64,000 bases of DNA from Mongoliibacter ruber (GTDB lineage Bacteria > Bacteroidota > Bacteroidia > Cytophagales > Cyclobacteriaceae), in assembly GCF_003003005.1 (NCBI RefSeq), contig NZ_PVTR01000011.1, positions 95,459-159,458 on the forward strand. The letters are read 5' to 3'. Positions 1 through 8,432 of the stretch are shown piece by piece. Under the pieces are notes generated by a model, which saw nothing but the letters and a program-made list of their open reading frames with translations, did not search any database and had not been told where the DNA came from. Numbering within the stretch: position 1 is the first letter of the stretch; every line of letters starts with the position of its first letter. The translations under genes were made by a program, and so were the position numbers.

Positions 1-159
1 TTTGCCCATCCGGAAAGCAAATATTTTGGATTGGGAAAAATAGGAGAGGATCAAGTCATCGACTATGCACTGAGAAAAGGAGTATCGCAAGCCCAAGCCG
101 AAAGGTGGCTGTCTCCCAATCTAGCATATAATCCATCATTAGTAGTACAAGAAAATTGA
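1..159 (+). CDS. metH: Methionine synthase (MetH), C-terminal end only
   Basis: The window opens inside an open frame that runs 52 codons to a TGA at 157-159. The translated tail contains the run [15 protein letters not shown] followed by [10 protein letters not shown] and ends with an [17 protein letters not shown] segment, which matches the extreme C-terminus (S-adenosylmethionine-binding activation domain) of cobalamin-dependent methionine synthase. MetH transfers the methyl group of 5-methyl-tetrahydrofolate to homocysteine. The next gene, metF, starts 2 bases after the stop and makes that methyl donor, so the two are almost certainly co-transcribed. Only the last part is visible, so the integrity of the rest cannot be judged. 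Confidence 0.88.
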   Translation, partial: FAHPESKYFGLGKIGEDQVIDYALRKGVSQAQAERWLSPNLAYNPSLVVQEN

Positions 160-161
160 CC

Positions 162-1115
162 ATGAAAATCACAGAATATATCAATCAGGCTGACAAGCCA
201 CTGTTTTCATTTGAAATCCTACCCCCGCTTAAAGGCCAAAGCCTGAATGACCTCTTGGTGGGAATAGAACCCTTGATGGAGTTCGAGCCACCCTTTGTGG
301 ATGTTACCTATCATAGAGAGGAGTTTATTTATAAAAAACATCCAAATGGTCTCTTGGAAAAAGTAAGTACCAAGAAACGCCCGGGCACGGTAGGCATCTG
401 TGCGGCTATCATGAACAGGTTTCATGTAGAGGCAGTGCCTCATTTGCTATGCGGTGGATTTACCAAAGAAGAAACGGAAAATGCACTTATTGACCTGAAT
501 TTTATCGGAGTTCAAAATGTGCTTGCCCTTCGAGGAGATGCTCCAAAGAATGAGGGTAAGTTTGTTCCCGAACCAAAGGGGCATGAGTTTACCACGGGAT
601 TAGTACAGCAGATTATAGGGATGAACCATGGTAAGTACTTGCATGAGGAAACAGAAACCAGTTTTCATACTGATTTTTGTGTAGGAGTGGCGGGTTACCC
701 CGAAAAGCACTTTGAGGCACCAAGCATGAAGTTTGACTTGAAATTCCTGAAAGAAAAAATAGATGCAGGTGCGGAATATATCGTCACTCAGATGTTTTTT
801 GACAATGAGAAATATTTTGATTTTGTTAAAAAAGTCAGGGCCGCAGGTATTGACGTTCCTATTATACCGGGTTTAAAACCAATTACAACGATTGGGCAGA
901 TTACCATGTTGCCGAGAACATTTTTCCTTGACCTTCCGGATGATCTTTTGGATGATTTAATGAAGTGTAAAACCAATGCTGATGTCAAGCAAGTAGGTAT
1001 AGAATGGGCAATACAACAGAGTAAAGAATTGATTGCCAATGGTGCTCCTGTTTTACACTATTATACTATGAGCAAGGCAGACACTACTTATAAAATCGCT
1101 AAAGAGGTGTTTTGA
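162..1115 (+). CDS. metF: Methylenetetrahydrofolate reductase
   Basis: A 317-residue protein of the MetF TIM-barrel family, which reduces 5,10-methylene- to 5-methyl-tetrahydrofolate with an FAD cofactor. Recognisable family segments are FSFEILPPLKG near the N-terminus, NVLALRGDAP around residue 130, GVAGYPEKH around residue 170, and AGAEYIVTQMFFDN followed by PIIPGLKPI, all in the expected order. The frame is open from an in-frame TTG at 156, but the ATG at 162 is the natural start and lies 2 bases after the metH stop. The product feeds MetH directly, so this is a methionine and one-carbon operon. Length is normal for bacterial MetF. Confidence 0.95.
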   Translation: MKITEYINQADKPLFSFEILPPLKGQSLNDLLVGIEPLMEFEPPFVDVTYHREEFIYKKHPNGLLEKVSTKKRPGTVGICAAIMNRFHVEAVPHLLCGGFTKEETENALIDLNFIGVQNVLALRGDAPKNEGKFVPEPKGHEFTTGLVQQIIGMNHGKYLHEETETSFHTDFCVGVAGYPEKHFEAPSMKFDLKFLKEKIDAGAEYIVTQMFFDNEKYFDFVKKVRAAGIDVPIIPGLKPITTIGQITMLPRTFFLDLPDDLLDDLMKCKTNADVKQVGIEWAIQQSKELIANGAPVLHYYTMSKADTTYKIAKEVF

Positions 1116-1239
1116 TTGTTAGGGTTTAAAACAAGATAACATGTGAATAAGGTGTTTCGTCTGTTTTTACACAAAGTCCTACTCTGGATATAAATTTGGA
1201 TGAAGGCGATTATCGGAAAAGTAGCTTAATATTATATCA

Positions 1240-1279
1240 AAAAAGAGCCTTGTCACGAATTCGTAACAAGGCTCTTTTT
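1240..1279. terminator. Bidirectional rho-independent terminator between metF and the DUF4332-like gene
   Basis: A 14-base arm (1240-1253) is perfectly complementary to 1266-1279, with As leading in and Ts leading out on both strands. The core is GAGCCTTGT/ACAAGGCTC. It lies between two convergent genes (metF ending at 1115 and the minus-strand gene ending at 1304), as expected for a shared terminator. Confidence 0.85.
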
Positions 1280-1303
1280 CCATTTTGAGAGATATACGAT
1301 ATC

Positions 1304-1711
1304 TCAATGCGTAACTACAGGGGGTAATTCTTTCGCCTGGTTAATGAAGTTTTCAACCTGAGAAAGAGCAGGTACTACTCTTGTAAGTTTCTTCTCAGCA
1401 TTTTTCTCTGTCAAAGCTTTATGAAGGTTTTCTGGGTTTCGGTTTCTCAATTCTTTTACTGTATCCACTCCTGTTGCTTTCAAAAGTTCTGCAAATTGAC
1501 TAGCAACGCCTTTGATTCTAAAAAGGTCGGCCATATTTACCCAAACAAGGATTCTACTTTCATCTAGTCCTGAAGCTTCAGCGATTTCTTTCCTTCCTTT
1601 TTTGGAGGCTCCTTTTTCTAATAGTGCTCCCACAGTAGTGATGCCTGCCAGACCTAGTTTTTCCTTAAATACTGGTCCGATACCTTCGATATCTGTGATT
1701 GTTTTTGCCAT
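1304..1711 (-). CDS. DUF4332-type helix-hairpin-helix protein
   Basis: A 135-residue soluble protein with two helix-hairpin-helix-like segments: ITDIEGIGPVFKEKLGLAGI at the start and a second around residue 60, DLFRIKGVASQFAELLKATGVDTV. This arrangement is typical of the DUF4332 family, whose fold resembles the DNA-binding HhH pairs of polymerases and ligases. No catalytic residues are apparent and there is no signal peptide. It lies 24 bases downstream of the DUF937-like gene on the same strand, so the two are probably one transcript. A non-specific DNA-binding role is possible by fold but is inference. Confidence 0.75.
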   Translation of the reverse strand: MAKTITDIEGIGPVFKEKLGLAGITTVGALLEKGASKKGRKEIAEASGLDESRILVWVNMADLFRIKGVASQFAELLKATGVDTVKELRNRNPENLHKALTEKNAEKKLTRVVPALSQVENFINQAKELPPVVTH

Positions 1712-1735
1712 TTTTTGAATTTTTATAATTTGTGA

Positions 1736-2188
1736 TTACTTAAAGAAACTTCCAATCCCCTTCTTGATTGCGTCAGCTGCACTTGATTTGACTCCATCTC
1801 CTAGCGCAGATCCCAGCATCTTTGTTAAATCTGTTTTGTCAAAATCTTTTGATCTGTCACCTTTTATTGCCGATAAAATTTTTGGTAATACAAAATTTGC
1901 AATCATTGATGATTTCTCTGGAGATAAACCTAGTTTGCTTGAATAGGACGAAGTCAAGTTTGAGATAAAACCAGTGTATACAGCATTTGAGGAAAGGTTT
2001 TGGCCTTGATTGAGCATGCCCAAGATCCCATTTACATCACCATATCCAAATTGTCTTGTGAGGGAGCTCAGTAGAGTATCTTTAGTCGTGGAAATAGCCC
2101 CAGATGCTTCTTCACTGGTTAGGTTGAATTTATCTGTTAGCCCCGTTGTAAGTTGGGGAGCAAGGCTACTGATTACTTCTTGAATCAT
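1736..2188 (-). CDS. DUF937-like hypothetical protein
   Basis: A 150-residue protein, mostly helical, rich in Ser, Gly and Leu, with no signal peptide or membrane helix. It resembles small DUF937/YidB-like proteins common in Bacteroidota: helical N-terminus (VISSLAPQLTTGL), a segment ending in GILGMLNQGQ, and a C-terminal glycine-rich tail ending KKGIGSFFK. No biochemical function is established that I can name with confidence. It is the first gene of a likely two-gene unit with the DUF4332-like gene. Confidence 0.65.
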   Translation of the reverse strand: MIQEVISSLAPQLTTGLTDKFNLTSEEASGAISTTKDTLLSSLTRQFGYGDVNGILGMLNQGQNLSSNAVYTGFISNLTSSYSSKLGLSPEKSSMIANFVLPKILSAIKGDRSKDFDKTDLTKMLGSALGDGVKSSAADAIKKGIGSFFK

Positions 2189-2531
2189 TTTATTGATATT
2201 TATATTGAAATAGTTTTTTAAATGAAGTCAGTGATAATCACCAGCTTTTCATTTTCAATACACAATATTAATTTAATGAGGATGTCTAGCAGTATTTTCC
2301 AATACGCATATCTACTCAACTAAAAATGTTTTTAAATCTTGTGGGATCCTTAAAAGCAAAGTAGTTTTGATTGGTTTAAAATCAGTGGTTAACAACATAC
2401 TTCCAGGTTCAAAAAGTTTTATTGTCTTTAAAAAGCCAGTTTTCTTTCCGGGTGAGAAAACACCTCATTGGAGCATAACCAAAACTTGATTTCAAGATTG
2501 ACTTCAACTCAAATAAGCATTCAATATCAAA
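2189..2531. other. Intergenic spacer, nothing recognised
   Basis: AT-rich spacer between the DUF937-like gene start and the end of the glycosyltransferase gene. It should hold the promoter for the DUF937-like/DUF4332-like pair, but I found no convincing Bacteroidota promoter (TTTG plus TAnnTTTG), RNA fold or open frame. Confidence 0.5.
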
Positions 2532-3845
2532 TCAAGAGAAGGAATATTCATGTTGGTCCAAGAGTTTGGATAGATCAGCTGTGAGGTTTTTTCTGGAATA
2601 TTTAAGGATTGAGGGAGACAATTGAAACCTTCCGGGAATTGCAAAGGCATTTAAATATTCCTCTATACCCTTTATATCTTGATGTGAATATACTTGTCCA
2701 GCTTTACTTTCATTCAAAATATGAGCACTATCCCCTTTTGGATCACCTAAGGCAAGAACAGGTCTTCCTGTCGCCATATATTCAAAAAGCTTTCCGGGAA
2801 TATTCCCTTTTGCATTTTTTGTATCTGTCAGAATCAGCAAAAGCAAGTGAGACTTTTGATAAAAATCAAAAACAGCTTTATGACTGACATATCCTTCAAA
2901 TACCACCTTTTCTTTTAGCCAAATATCGGCCTCTACATATTGGATAACCTCCTCAGATACTTTCCCCACAAAGCGTAGAATGGCTTTTTTTTCACTCAAT
3001 TCGAATACTGACCGAAATGCATTTAAAAAGGGGATAGGATTCCTGATGGCATCTATCACCCCTGTATATAGGATTTCTATTGTTTCAGATTTTTCATTGC
3101 TCTTATCAAAAAAATCAACCGGAATATCAGATTCATCATAACCGTTGGTGAGTAATCTGATTTTTCTTTGGGAAAGGTCTTCGAACTCTTTTTGAAACGT
3201 CGGTGAGATAGTCAGGATTTCATCAGCTTTTGACAATACTTTTTGCTCCAAACGTATGTGTCTAGACCTTGCCCATTTAGTCATAGGTAGGGTGTCTAAG
3301 AATTCCCATTTGCTCCACGGGTCACGAAAGTCAGCAATCCATGGAATACCTGTCTTTTCCTTCAGCTGAAGACCAATCAAGTGCATGCTATGGGGTGGTC
3401 CTGTGGTGATGATGCATTGAAACTGATTTTTTTTGATCAAATCCACCAGGAAGTTTACAGATGGCTTCACCCAAAAAATCCTTGGGTCCGGAATCAATAC
3501 ATTGGCCCTAGCCCATAGTCCCAACCGATCTGTTACCGACTTGTCTTTTTTTTCCAGGATTTTTTCTGGTTGTTCAAGTTTGTTTTTTTTAAGTGAGCGA
3601 AACAAACCATAAGGCTCCCAAATAGGAAATTTTAAAATTTCCATCTGAGGAGAAACTTCCTCCAGAAGGCTAGGATCTTTGAGCGCAAAGTCGGGGTTTT
3701 CCGGAGTGAAAATAACAGGTTCCCAACCGAATTCTGGTAGATATTTTGCTGTTTTCAGCCACCTTTGAACACCTGATCCTGCAGAAGGAGGCCAGTAGTA
3801 AGTGATGATCAGGACACGTTTGTTTGGTTTTGTGCTCAAAGTCAA
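2532..3845 (-). CDS. Glycosyltransferase, GT-B fold (GT4-like)
   Basis: A 437-residue cytoplasmic protein. The N-terminus RVLIITYYWPPSAGSGVQRW is the nucleotide-loop signature of a Bacteroidota group of GT4-like glycosyltransferases; GWEPVIFTPENPDF follows. The C-terminal Rossmann half shows EILYTGVID near residue 255 and the donor-site region IPGKLFEYMATGRPVLALGDPKGD near residue 350, which positions the nucleotide-sugar. It probably adds a sugar to a lipid-linked or surface glycan, but no other glycan genes are nearby, so the acceptor is unknown. It follows the aldo/keto reductase by 38 bases on the same strand, and they may share a transcript without sharing a pathway. Confidence 0.82.
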   Translation of the reverse strand: MTLSTKPNKRVLIITYYWPPSAGSGVQRWLKTAKYLPEFGWEPVIFTPENPDFALKDPSLLEEVSPQMEILKFPIWEPYGLFRSLKKNKLEQPEKILEKKDKSVTDRLGLWARANVLIPDPRIFWVKPSVNFLVDLIKKNQFQCIITTGPPHSMHLIGLQLKEKTGIPWIADFRDPWSKWEFLDTLPMTKWARSRHIRLEQKVLSKADEILTISPTFQKEFEDLSQRKIRLLTNGYDESDIPVDFFDKSNEKSETIEILYTGVIDAIRNPIPFLNAFRSVFELSEKKAILRFVGKVSEEVIQYVEADIWLKEKVVFEGYVSHKAVFDFYQKSHLLLLILTDTKNAKGNIPGKLFEYMATGRPVLALGDPKGDSAHILNESKAGQVYSHQDIKGIEEYLNAFAIPGRFQLSPSILKYSRKNLTADLSKLLDQHEYSFS

Positions 3846-3883
3846 GGAGGGTTAGGGGCAAGAAGGGTTTTATATTTGGGAGA

Positions 3884-4873
3884 TTACCAGTTGGGATGAA
3901 TTTCGGATCTGAAGTATTGGTCATAGATTGCCTTTACCTTTGCCATTTTTTCTGCGGAAATAGAGGGAAGGTTCATTGCCTTTAGGTTTGCTGAAACCTG
4001 CTCAACTTTAGAAGCACCGGGAATGACAGTGCTCACTTCAGGAAACATCAAAACCCATCTGATAGCCCATGAAGCCAAGCTTTCATTGCCTTCAAATAGT
4101 TCTTTCAATTGTTCTACTGCTTCCAACCCTTTTTCAAAGTCAATTCCTGAGAAGGTTTCGCCTTTGTCAAAGGCTTCGCCGTTGCGGTTGAAGCTTCTAT
4201 GGTCTTCTGGGTCAAACATTGAATTGGTAGTGAGTTTCCCTGTAAGTAAACCACTTGCCAAAGGCACCCTTACAATGACGCCAAAATCTTTCAGCTCAGG
4301 CAACACAAATAACTCTTCGGCTGGCTTGTGCCTGAACATATTGAAAATGATTTGAATGCTTGACACGATTTCATAATTCATGGCCGTTTTCGCTTCACTG
4401 ACTTTTTCCACGCTGACGCCCATGGCCTGAATTTTACCTTCTTGGATTAGGTCTTCAAACAGCCTGTATATTTCATCTCTCTGATAAACGGAGCTTGGAG
4501 GACAATGAAGTTGGATGAGGTCAATGGTGTCCAATCCTGTATTTTTCAAAGATGCTTCCACATATTTTCTCAATACCTGTGGCGTGTAACCTTCATTGAC
4601 ATGTGGGTTGATCTGTCGTCCGCATTTGGTAGCCACATATATATATTCAGACCTCTCCCTGATTGCTTTTCCAACAGCAGCCTCACTTAGTCCGGCATCA
4701 TAGACATCGGCTGTATCTATAAAATTAATACCTTGATCAATGGCTGAATGGATAATTTTGCTTGCTGCCTGATGGTCAAATGTGCCTCCCCAGCCTCCCC
4801 CGACTTGCCAAGTGCCTAAGGCCACCTCTGATACTTTCCAATCTGTTTTTCCAAACTTCCTATGCTTCATCAT
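3884..4873 (-). CDS. Aldo/keto reductase
   Basis: A 329-residue NAD(P)H-dependent oxidoreductase of the aldo/keto reductase (TIM-barrel) superfamily. The start region reads MMKHRKFGKTDWKVSEVALG, the usual family opening. The catalytic tetrad is visible as Asp in FIDTADVY, Tyr in the same segment, Lys in VATKCG and His in LIQLHCP. The cofactor-binding end STVIPGASKVEQV is present near the C-terminus. The open frame extends 10 codons further upstream (to 4903), but the paired ATGs at 4868-4873 fit the family length better. It is transcribed divergently from the Dabb-domain gene across about 70 bases. The physiological substrate cannot be deduced. Confidence 0.9.
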   Translation of the reverse strand: MMKHRKFGKTDWKVSEVALGTWQVGGGWGGTFDHQAASKIIHSAIDQGINFIDTADVYDAGLSEAAVGKAIRERSEYIYVATKCGRQINPHVNEGYTPQVLRKYVEASLKNTGLDTIDLIQLHCPPSSVYQRDEIYRLFEDLIQEGKIQAMGVSVEKVSEAKTAMNYEIVSSIQIIFNMFRHKPAEELFVLPELKDFGVIVRVPLASGLLTGKLTTNSMFDPEDHRSFNRNGEAFDKGETFSGIDFEKGLEAVEQLKELFEGNESLASWAIRWVLMFPEVSTVIPGASKVEQVSANLKAMNLPSISAEKMAKVKAIYDQYFRSEIHPNW

Positions 4874-4941
4874 AATAGTATTCGCTAAAATTTCAGGAAG
4901 CAATTTAAATTTTTATATTTAATGCCTTTAATAATATCACC

Positions 4942-5331
4942 ATGAAATCAAGAAGAAAATTTCTCCAAACCTTAACCGTTGCAGGTGCAGCGGCTACTTT
5001 ACCTATTTCAATTATGGCACAAGAAAACAAAAAACAAAAAATGATTCATCAGGTTTACTTTTGGCTGAACTCCGGTGTGGATACGCAAGATTTTATCAAA
5101 GAAGCATCGGCGTTGGGAAAATGTAAATCAGTTGGAAAGTTTTATATAGGTACTCCTGCGCCCACAGAAGCAAGGGATGTAGTTGATCACAGTTATCAGG
5201 TAGCTTGTACGTTGTTTTTCGATAGTATCGAAGATCAAAACGAATACCAAGTAGACCCACAACACTTGGCCTTTATAGAGAAAAATTCTACAAAATGGTC
5301 ATCTGTCAAGGTTTATGACACCGTGATATGA
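4942..5331 (+). CDS. Tat-exported Dabb-domain protein
   Basis: A 129-residue protein. It begins MKSRRKFLQTLTVAGAAATL, a twin-arginine signal (RRKFLQ) followed by a hydrophobic stretch, then AQ/EN as the likely cleavage region near residue 28. The mature part is a single stress-responsive alpha/beta-barrel (Dabb) domain: MIHQVYFWLNSG, a variable middle, then HSYQVACTLFFDS and a QHLAFIEKNSTKW segment. Dabb proteins form small dimeric ferredoxin-like barrels. Export by Tat implies folding in the cytoplasm before transport to the periplasm. The divergent aldo/keto reductase is the nearest neighbour, but no shared role is shown. Confidence 0.82.
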   Translation: MKSRRKFLQTLTVAGAAATLPISIMAQENKKQKMIHQVYFWLNSGVDTQDFIKEASALGKCKSVGKFYIGTPAPTEARDVVDHSYQVACTLFFDSIEDQNEYQVDPQHLAFIEKNSTKWSSVKVYDTVI

Positions 5332-5380
5332 ACCGAACCCGCACTTTGATACGTTCATAGGTTAAATAAAAATAGTAAGA

Positions 5381-6721
5381 ATGAGTAATTTCCGCTTGCC
5401 CCTTTGGAGCCTGATGCTGGCCATGATGCTGGTGTTGGTTTCCTGTAATCCAGATGATGAGGATGTAAATCCCACAAAAGTTCAAAATGTTGTCCACAAG
5501 GCCATCTATGATGTCATGAATGACTGGTATTTATGGAATCTCAATATGCCTCCAAACGTAGACCTTACTGGCAATATGAGTAATCAAGAATTTCTTGAGC
5601 AACTCAGGTATACCCGATTGGACAGGCAGGGATGGACATATATTACCACACAAGAAGCCTTCAGGGCTGCATTTACAGGTCAGGTAAGTGGCGCTCATGG
5701 ATTCAGAATGGCAATGGACGCAGAAGAAAGGCTGTTTATAGCCTCTGTCATCAAAACAGGTCCTGCGGGACAGGATGGCTGGCAAAGAGGTTGGCAAATC
5801 CTTGAAATCAATGGTAAGCCAATTAGTGAATTCAGAACTTCTACAGGCTACAGGATTGACACAGGTCCAAATGATGTAGGTGTATCAAATACATTCAAAT
5901 TCAAACTTCCTGACGGTAGCGAGACTTCCCGCACCATTACCAAACAGTCTTTTGGAGCTAATTCAGTAGCCTTTGAAGATGTATATGAAATTCAAGGTAA
6001 AAAAATCGGTTATTGGGTATATGAAAACTTCAGAGCTAGTCCAAATGTAACGCCAACGAAAAGTTTAGAAGTTGAAGAATCCTTCCAGAAGTTTATGGCT
6101 CAGGATATCGATGAATTGGTCATTGACTTGAGGTACAATGGAGGAGGCTCTGTAGACGTGGCTTTGCAAATCCTGAATTATATCGTACCTGCGAGTGGGG
6201 ATGGAAAAGTAGCCTATACATACAGGTACAATGAAAAACAGTCAACCAACAACAGGACGACTAATTTTACAAAAAATGGTAGTCTGTCCTTAGATAGAAT
6301 AGTAGTCATCACTTCTAGAGGTTCCGCATCAGCTTCCGAGTTGCTTATTAATAGTCTTAGACCCTACATGACAGTAGTAGTGATTGGGGACAATACGTAT
6401 GGTAAACCTGTAGGTCAATTTCCTCTTTCCTCATTCAGCAGGACTTTAGTAGAAAATAACGTAGAGGTGGTACCGGTAACTTTCTCGTTGGCAAATGCCC
6501 GAGGAGAGGCTGATTTCTTTGAAGGATTTAGCCCCAATCAAATGGTAGGTGATGACCTTACCAGAAATTGGGGTGATACCGAAGAGGCTAGATTTGCAGC
6601 TGCCCTTAATTTTATAGTTAATGGTAATGTATCGGCAAGGATGCTTAATACATACTACAAACCAAAATGGGAAATGATAGACCAGTTTGAAGGTTTAGAA
6701 AAAGAATTCCCGATGTTTTAA
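5381..6721 (+). CDS. S41 family (C-terminal processing-like) lipoprotein protease
   Basis: A 446-residue lipoprotein. The signal peptide ends in a lipobox LVLVSC with Cys22, so the mature protein should be anchored in the outer or inner membrane facing the periplasm or surface. It has an N-terminal helical cap (NDWYLWNLNMPP), a PDZ-like segment around residues 105-185 (GPAGQDGWQRGWQILEINGK) and the S41 core with DELVIDLRYNGGGSVD. The catalytic serine lies in SRGSASASELL (about residues 310-320) and the catalytic lysine in NTYGKPVGQ (about 340). This Ser/Lys dyad is typical of tail-specific proteases. It stands alone between the Dabb gene and a repeat-rich spacer. Confidence 0.9.
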   Translation: MSNFRLPLWSLMLAMMLVLVSCNPDDEDVNPTKVQNVVHKAIYDVMNDWYLWNLNMPPNVDLTGNMSNQEFLEQLRYTRLDRQGWTYITTQEAFRAAFTGQVSGAHGFRMAMDAEERLFIASVIKTGPAGQDGWQRGWQILEINGKPISEFRTSTGYRIDTGPNDVGVSNTFKFKLPDGSETSRTITKQSFGANSVAFEDVYEIQGKKIGYWVYENFRASPNVTPTKSLEVEESFQKFMAQDIDELVIDLRYNGGGSVDVALQILNYIVPASGDGKVAYTYRYNEKQSTNNRTTNFTKNGSLSLDRIVVITSRGSASASELLINSLRPYMTVVVIGDNTYGKPVGQFPLSSFSRTLVENNVEVVPVTFSLANARGEADFFEGFSPNQMVGDDLTRNWGDTEEARFAAALNFIVNGNVSARMLNTYYKPKWEMIDQFEGLEKEFPMF

Positions 6722-6772
6722 AGAGAGGCGAGAAGCGAGAGATTAGAAGCGAGAAGCGAGAGTCGAGAAACA
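6722..6772. repeat. Short degenerate tandem repeat (GAGAAGCGA-like)
   Basis: Directly after the S41 stop the sequence repeats a purine-rich unit close to GAGAAGCGA about four to five times with small variations. It is non-coding and probably replication-slippage sequence. Confidence 0.7.
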
Positions 6773-6818
6773 CCTGTCAAGACAAGACGAAATGCCATCG
6801 GCATGACAGATATAATAG

Positions 6819-6843
6819 CCCGGCAATTTATTGCCGGGTTTAA
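6819..6843 (+). terminator. Probable terminator of the S41 gene
   Basis: Inverted repeat CCCGGCAA (6819-6826) and TTGCCGGG (6831-6838) with a 4-base loop, followed by TTTA. It lies about 100 bases after the S41 stop. The T tract is short, so it could also be a simple hairpin. Confidence 0.5.
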
Positions 6844-6873
6844 ATATCAAGTGTGTTTTTTCAAAGTACCGTA

Positions 6874-7025
6874 GGCCTAAAAGTGAAATGATTAAAGGTT
6901 TCACGCAACGGACGCAACGATAAAAGCAGCGTCCGCAGCGAAAAAAATAAATCCGCATTTAAAGTATATCCCTCGTTGTGATCGTCGCGAATCTCTTAGC
7001 GCTCTCTGCGTGAAAAAACAAAAAC
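6874..7025. repeat. Direct repeat, copy 1 (about 150 bp)
   Basis: This non-coding block recurs almost unchanged at 7105-7260, a shift of about 231 bases. It starts at GGCCTAAAAGTGAAATG and ends at CTGCGTGAAAAAAC. Only a few substitutions separate the copies. No long open frame with recognisable coding content spans it. Confidence 0.88.
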
Positions 7026-7054
7026 CTTCGAGGTCAAAAAAGACCTCAAAGGTT
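7023..7054. repeat. Two-tier hairpin between the direct repeats
   Basis: Nested inverted repeats: AACCTT/AAGGTT (7023-7028 with 7049-7054) enclosing GAGGTC/GACCTC (7030-7035 with 7042-7047). Read on the minus strand it is followed by a T run, so it could terminate minus-strand transcription. A further small inverted repeat, GGGGTTC/GAACCCC, lies near 7087-7101. Confidence 0.6.
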
Positions 7055-7104
7055 GGCAGCCACCTGACCTTTGAGCCCCGATAGTTGGGGTTCAGAACCC
7101 CGAA

Positions 7105-7260
7105 GGCCTAAAAGTGAAATGATTAAAGGTTTCACGCAACGGACGCAACGATAAACGCAGCGCCCGCAGCGAAAAAAATAAATCCGCATTTAAAGTATAT
7201 CCCTAGTTGTGATCGTCGCGAATCTCTTAGCGATCTCTGCGTGAAAAAAACAAAAAAACC
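7105..7260. repeat. Direct repeat, copy 2 (about 150 bp)
   Basis: Near-identical copy of 6874-7025. The two copies with their hairpin-rich spacer fill the gap between the S41 gene and the SRPBCC remnant. Such blocks are probably members of an interspersed non-coding repeat family, which only a genome-wide comparison could confirm. Confidence 0.88.
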
Positions 7261-7286
7261 AGCGGATGCAATTCCGCTGGTTTTTT
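7253..7286. terminator. Rho-independent terminator hairpin
   Basis: AACCAGCGGA (7257-7266) pairs with TCCGCTGGTT (7273-7282), flanked by As on one side and Ts on the other, so it can act on either strand. It sits at the 3' end of the minus-strand SRPBCC remnant, whose stop codon overlaps the T run. Confidence 0.8.
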
Positions 7287-7452
7287 ATTTGCTTTCCAGT
7301 ATCTTTTTGAAGTTTTGTAGTCCGGTCTCAAAATCATCACCAATCATTTTTTCCATGTCCATTACAAGCAGCATGGCATTCATAGGATAAGCCATGTGTC
7401 CATCAAAGCCCCAAAGAACCTTGGTGCTGTAATTATCTATTGTAAAGTGAAT
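7285..7452 (-). pseudogene. SRPBCC-family C-terminal fragment (gene remnant)
   Basis: On the minus strand an open stretch of 55 codons bounded by TAA at 7453-7455 and TAA at 7285-7287 encodes a segment including TKVLWGFDGHMAYPMNAMLL, then KMIGDDFETGLQNFKK. This matches the conserved C-terminal third of SRPBCC/polyketide-cyclase proteins of Bacteroidota. No start codon and no N-terminal two thirds are present upstream; the alpha/beta hydrolase gene ends 13 bases away. It is best read as the 3' remnant of a gene whose front was lost, perhaps in a rearrangement linked to the adjacent repeats. Confidence 0.72.
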
Positions 7453-7465
7453 TTACGCATTGAAT

Positions 7466-8281
7466 TTAAAAAATATCCCTTATCTCTCCTGAATTTTTGA
7501 TGAAGTCAAATGTGTCTTCTACAAGTGTATTGTGACCACTGGGAAGTTCTAAGTTTTTAAGATGAGGAATTTTGGAACTGAAACGATCGAGATTTTCTGA
7601 GGTAACCATTTTATCATAAGTTCCTGTGATCAAGATGATGGGTTGCTGATGAAGCCTAAGCATCTTGATAATCGACCCCAAGTCAGGCTGCATAGGTTTG
7701 AATACATTCCAAGTAAAATATACCTGAGCGCGTTTGGTTCGGGTCTGCATCTGAAACTTGACAAATTTCACCAAACTACTTTGTAATAGGCCAATCTTAT
7801 ACAAGCCATCTATGGTTCTGAAAAAGCGGTCGGGATGAAAGACCACATGTTTGAAAACTCTGTTCAAGATACCGGGGAAAGTAGCCATATTGTACCAAAA
7901 TCCTGTTTTTATACCATCAGGAGCCATTAGAAGAAGTGACTTGATGTAATTTGGGAAAAGCTCATAGGTGATCAAACTGAATTTTCCGCCCATGGAATAT
8001 CCTATCAGGTGAAATTCTTTGAAAGACTCATCTGCCATCAATTGAAGAAGGATATCCTTCCATGCTTCCTTGGTCAATTTATTGGTAATTGATCTCCAGC
8101 TGCTTTCGCCGTGATAAAAAATATCAATGAATAGGAAGCTTTGATTTTCTTTTCTGATTTGTAAAAAGGGGTGATAGATTTTTCGATTTTGACCAAATCC
8201 ATGGAAAAACAAATATACCTCTGGCCCATTGCCCTGTCTTTCATAAGCTAAACGCCCCAACGTTGTCTCTAAAAATTTCAT
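7466..8281 (-). CDS. Alpha/beta hydrolase
   Basis: A 271-residue cytoplasmic alpha/beta-hydrolase. The oxyanion-hole segment LFFHGFGQNR is near residue 25, the nucleophile elbow GYSMGG places Ser96, the acid is likely Asp223 in ITGTYDKMV and the base His250 in LPSGHNTL. All three triad elements are in the family order. The substrate is unknown; it could be an esterase or a C-C hydrolase. It stands alone, with its 3' end almost touching the SRPBCC remnant. Confidence 0.85.
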   Translation of the reverse strand: MKFLETTLGRLAYERQGNGPEVYLFFHGFGQNRKIYHPFLQIRKENQSFLFIDIFYHGESSWRSITNKLTKEAWKDILLQLMADESFKEFHLIGYSMGGKFSLITYELFPNYIKSLLLMAPDGIKTGFWYNMATFPGILNRVFKHVVFHPDRFFRTIDGLYKIGLLQSSLVKFVKFQMQTRTKRAQVYFTWNVFKPMQPDLGSIIKMLRLHQQPIILITGTYDKMVTSENLDRFSSKIPHLKNLELPSGHNTLVEDTFDFIKNSGEIRDIF

Positions 8282-8424
8282 GTGAATGTATCTGCGCTTG
8301 GTACAGTATAAATGTACTCTTTTTAAATCCTTTCTTGAATCTATTCACAAAACATCAAGGTGCATTGTCCATTATCGAACGAATTAAATTTCATTTTGGT
8401 CGTATTTGAACAGGGTTACAGTAT

Positions 8425-8432
8425 TATGTTTG
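8425..8432 (+). promoter_or_regulatory. Candidate promoter -7 element for the efflux operon
   Basis: TATGTTTG fits the Bacteroidota -7 consensus TAnnTTTG. A TTTG lies upstream at 8405-8408, but the 16-base spacing is shorter than usual. The element is about 100 bases before the TetR start. This is a weak pattern match. Confidence 0.3.

Noticed and set aside
6722..7265. CRISPR array in the repeat-rich spacer
   Set aside because: There are only two copies of a 150-bp block and a short slippage repeat, with no regular 25-40 base repeats and unique spacers and no cas genes.
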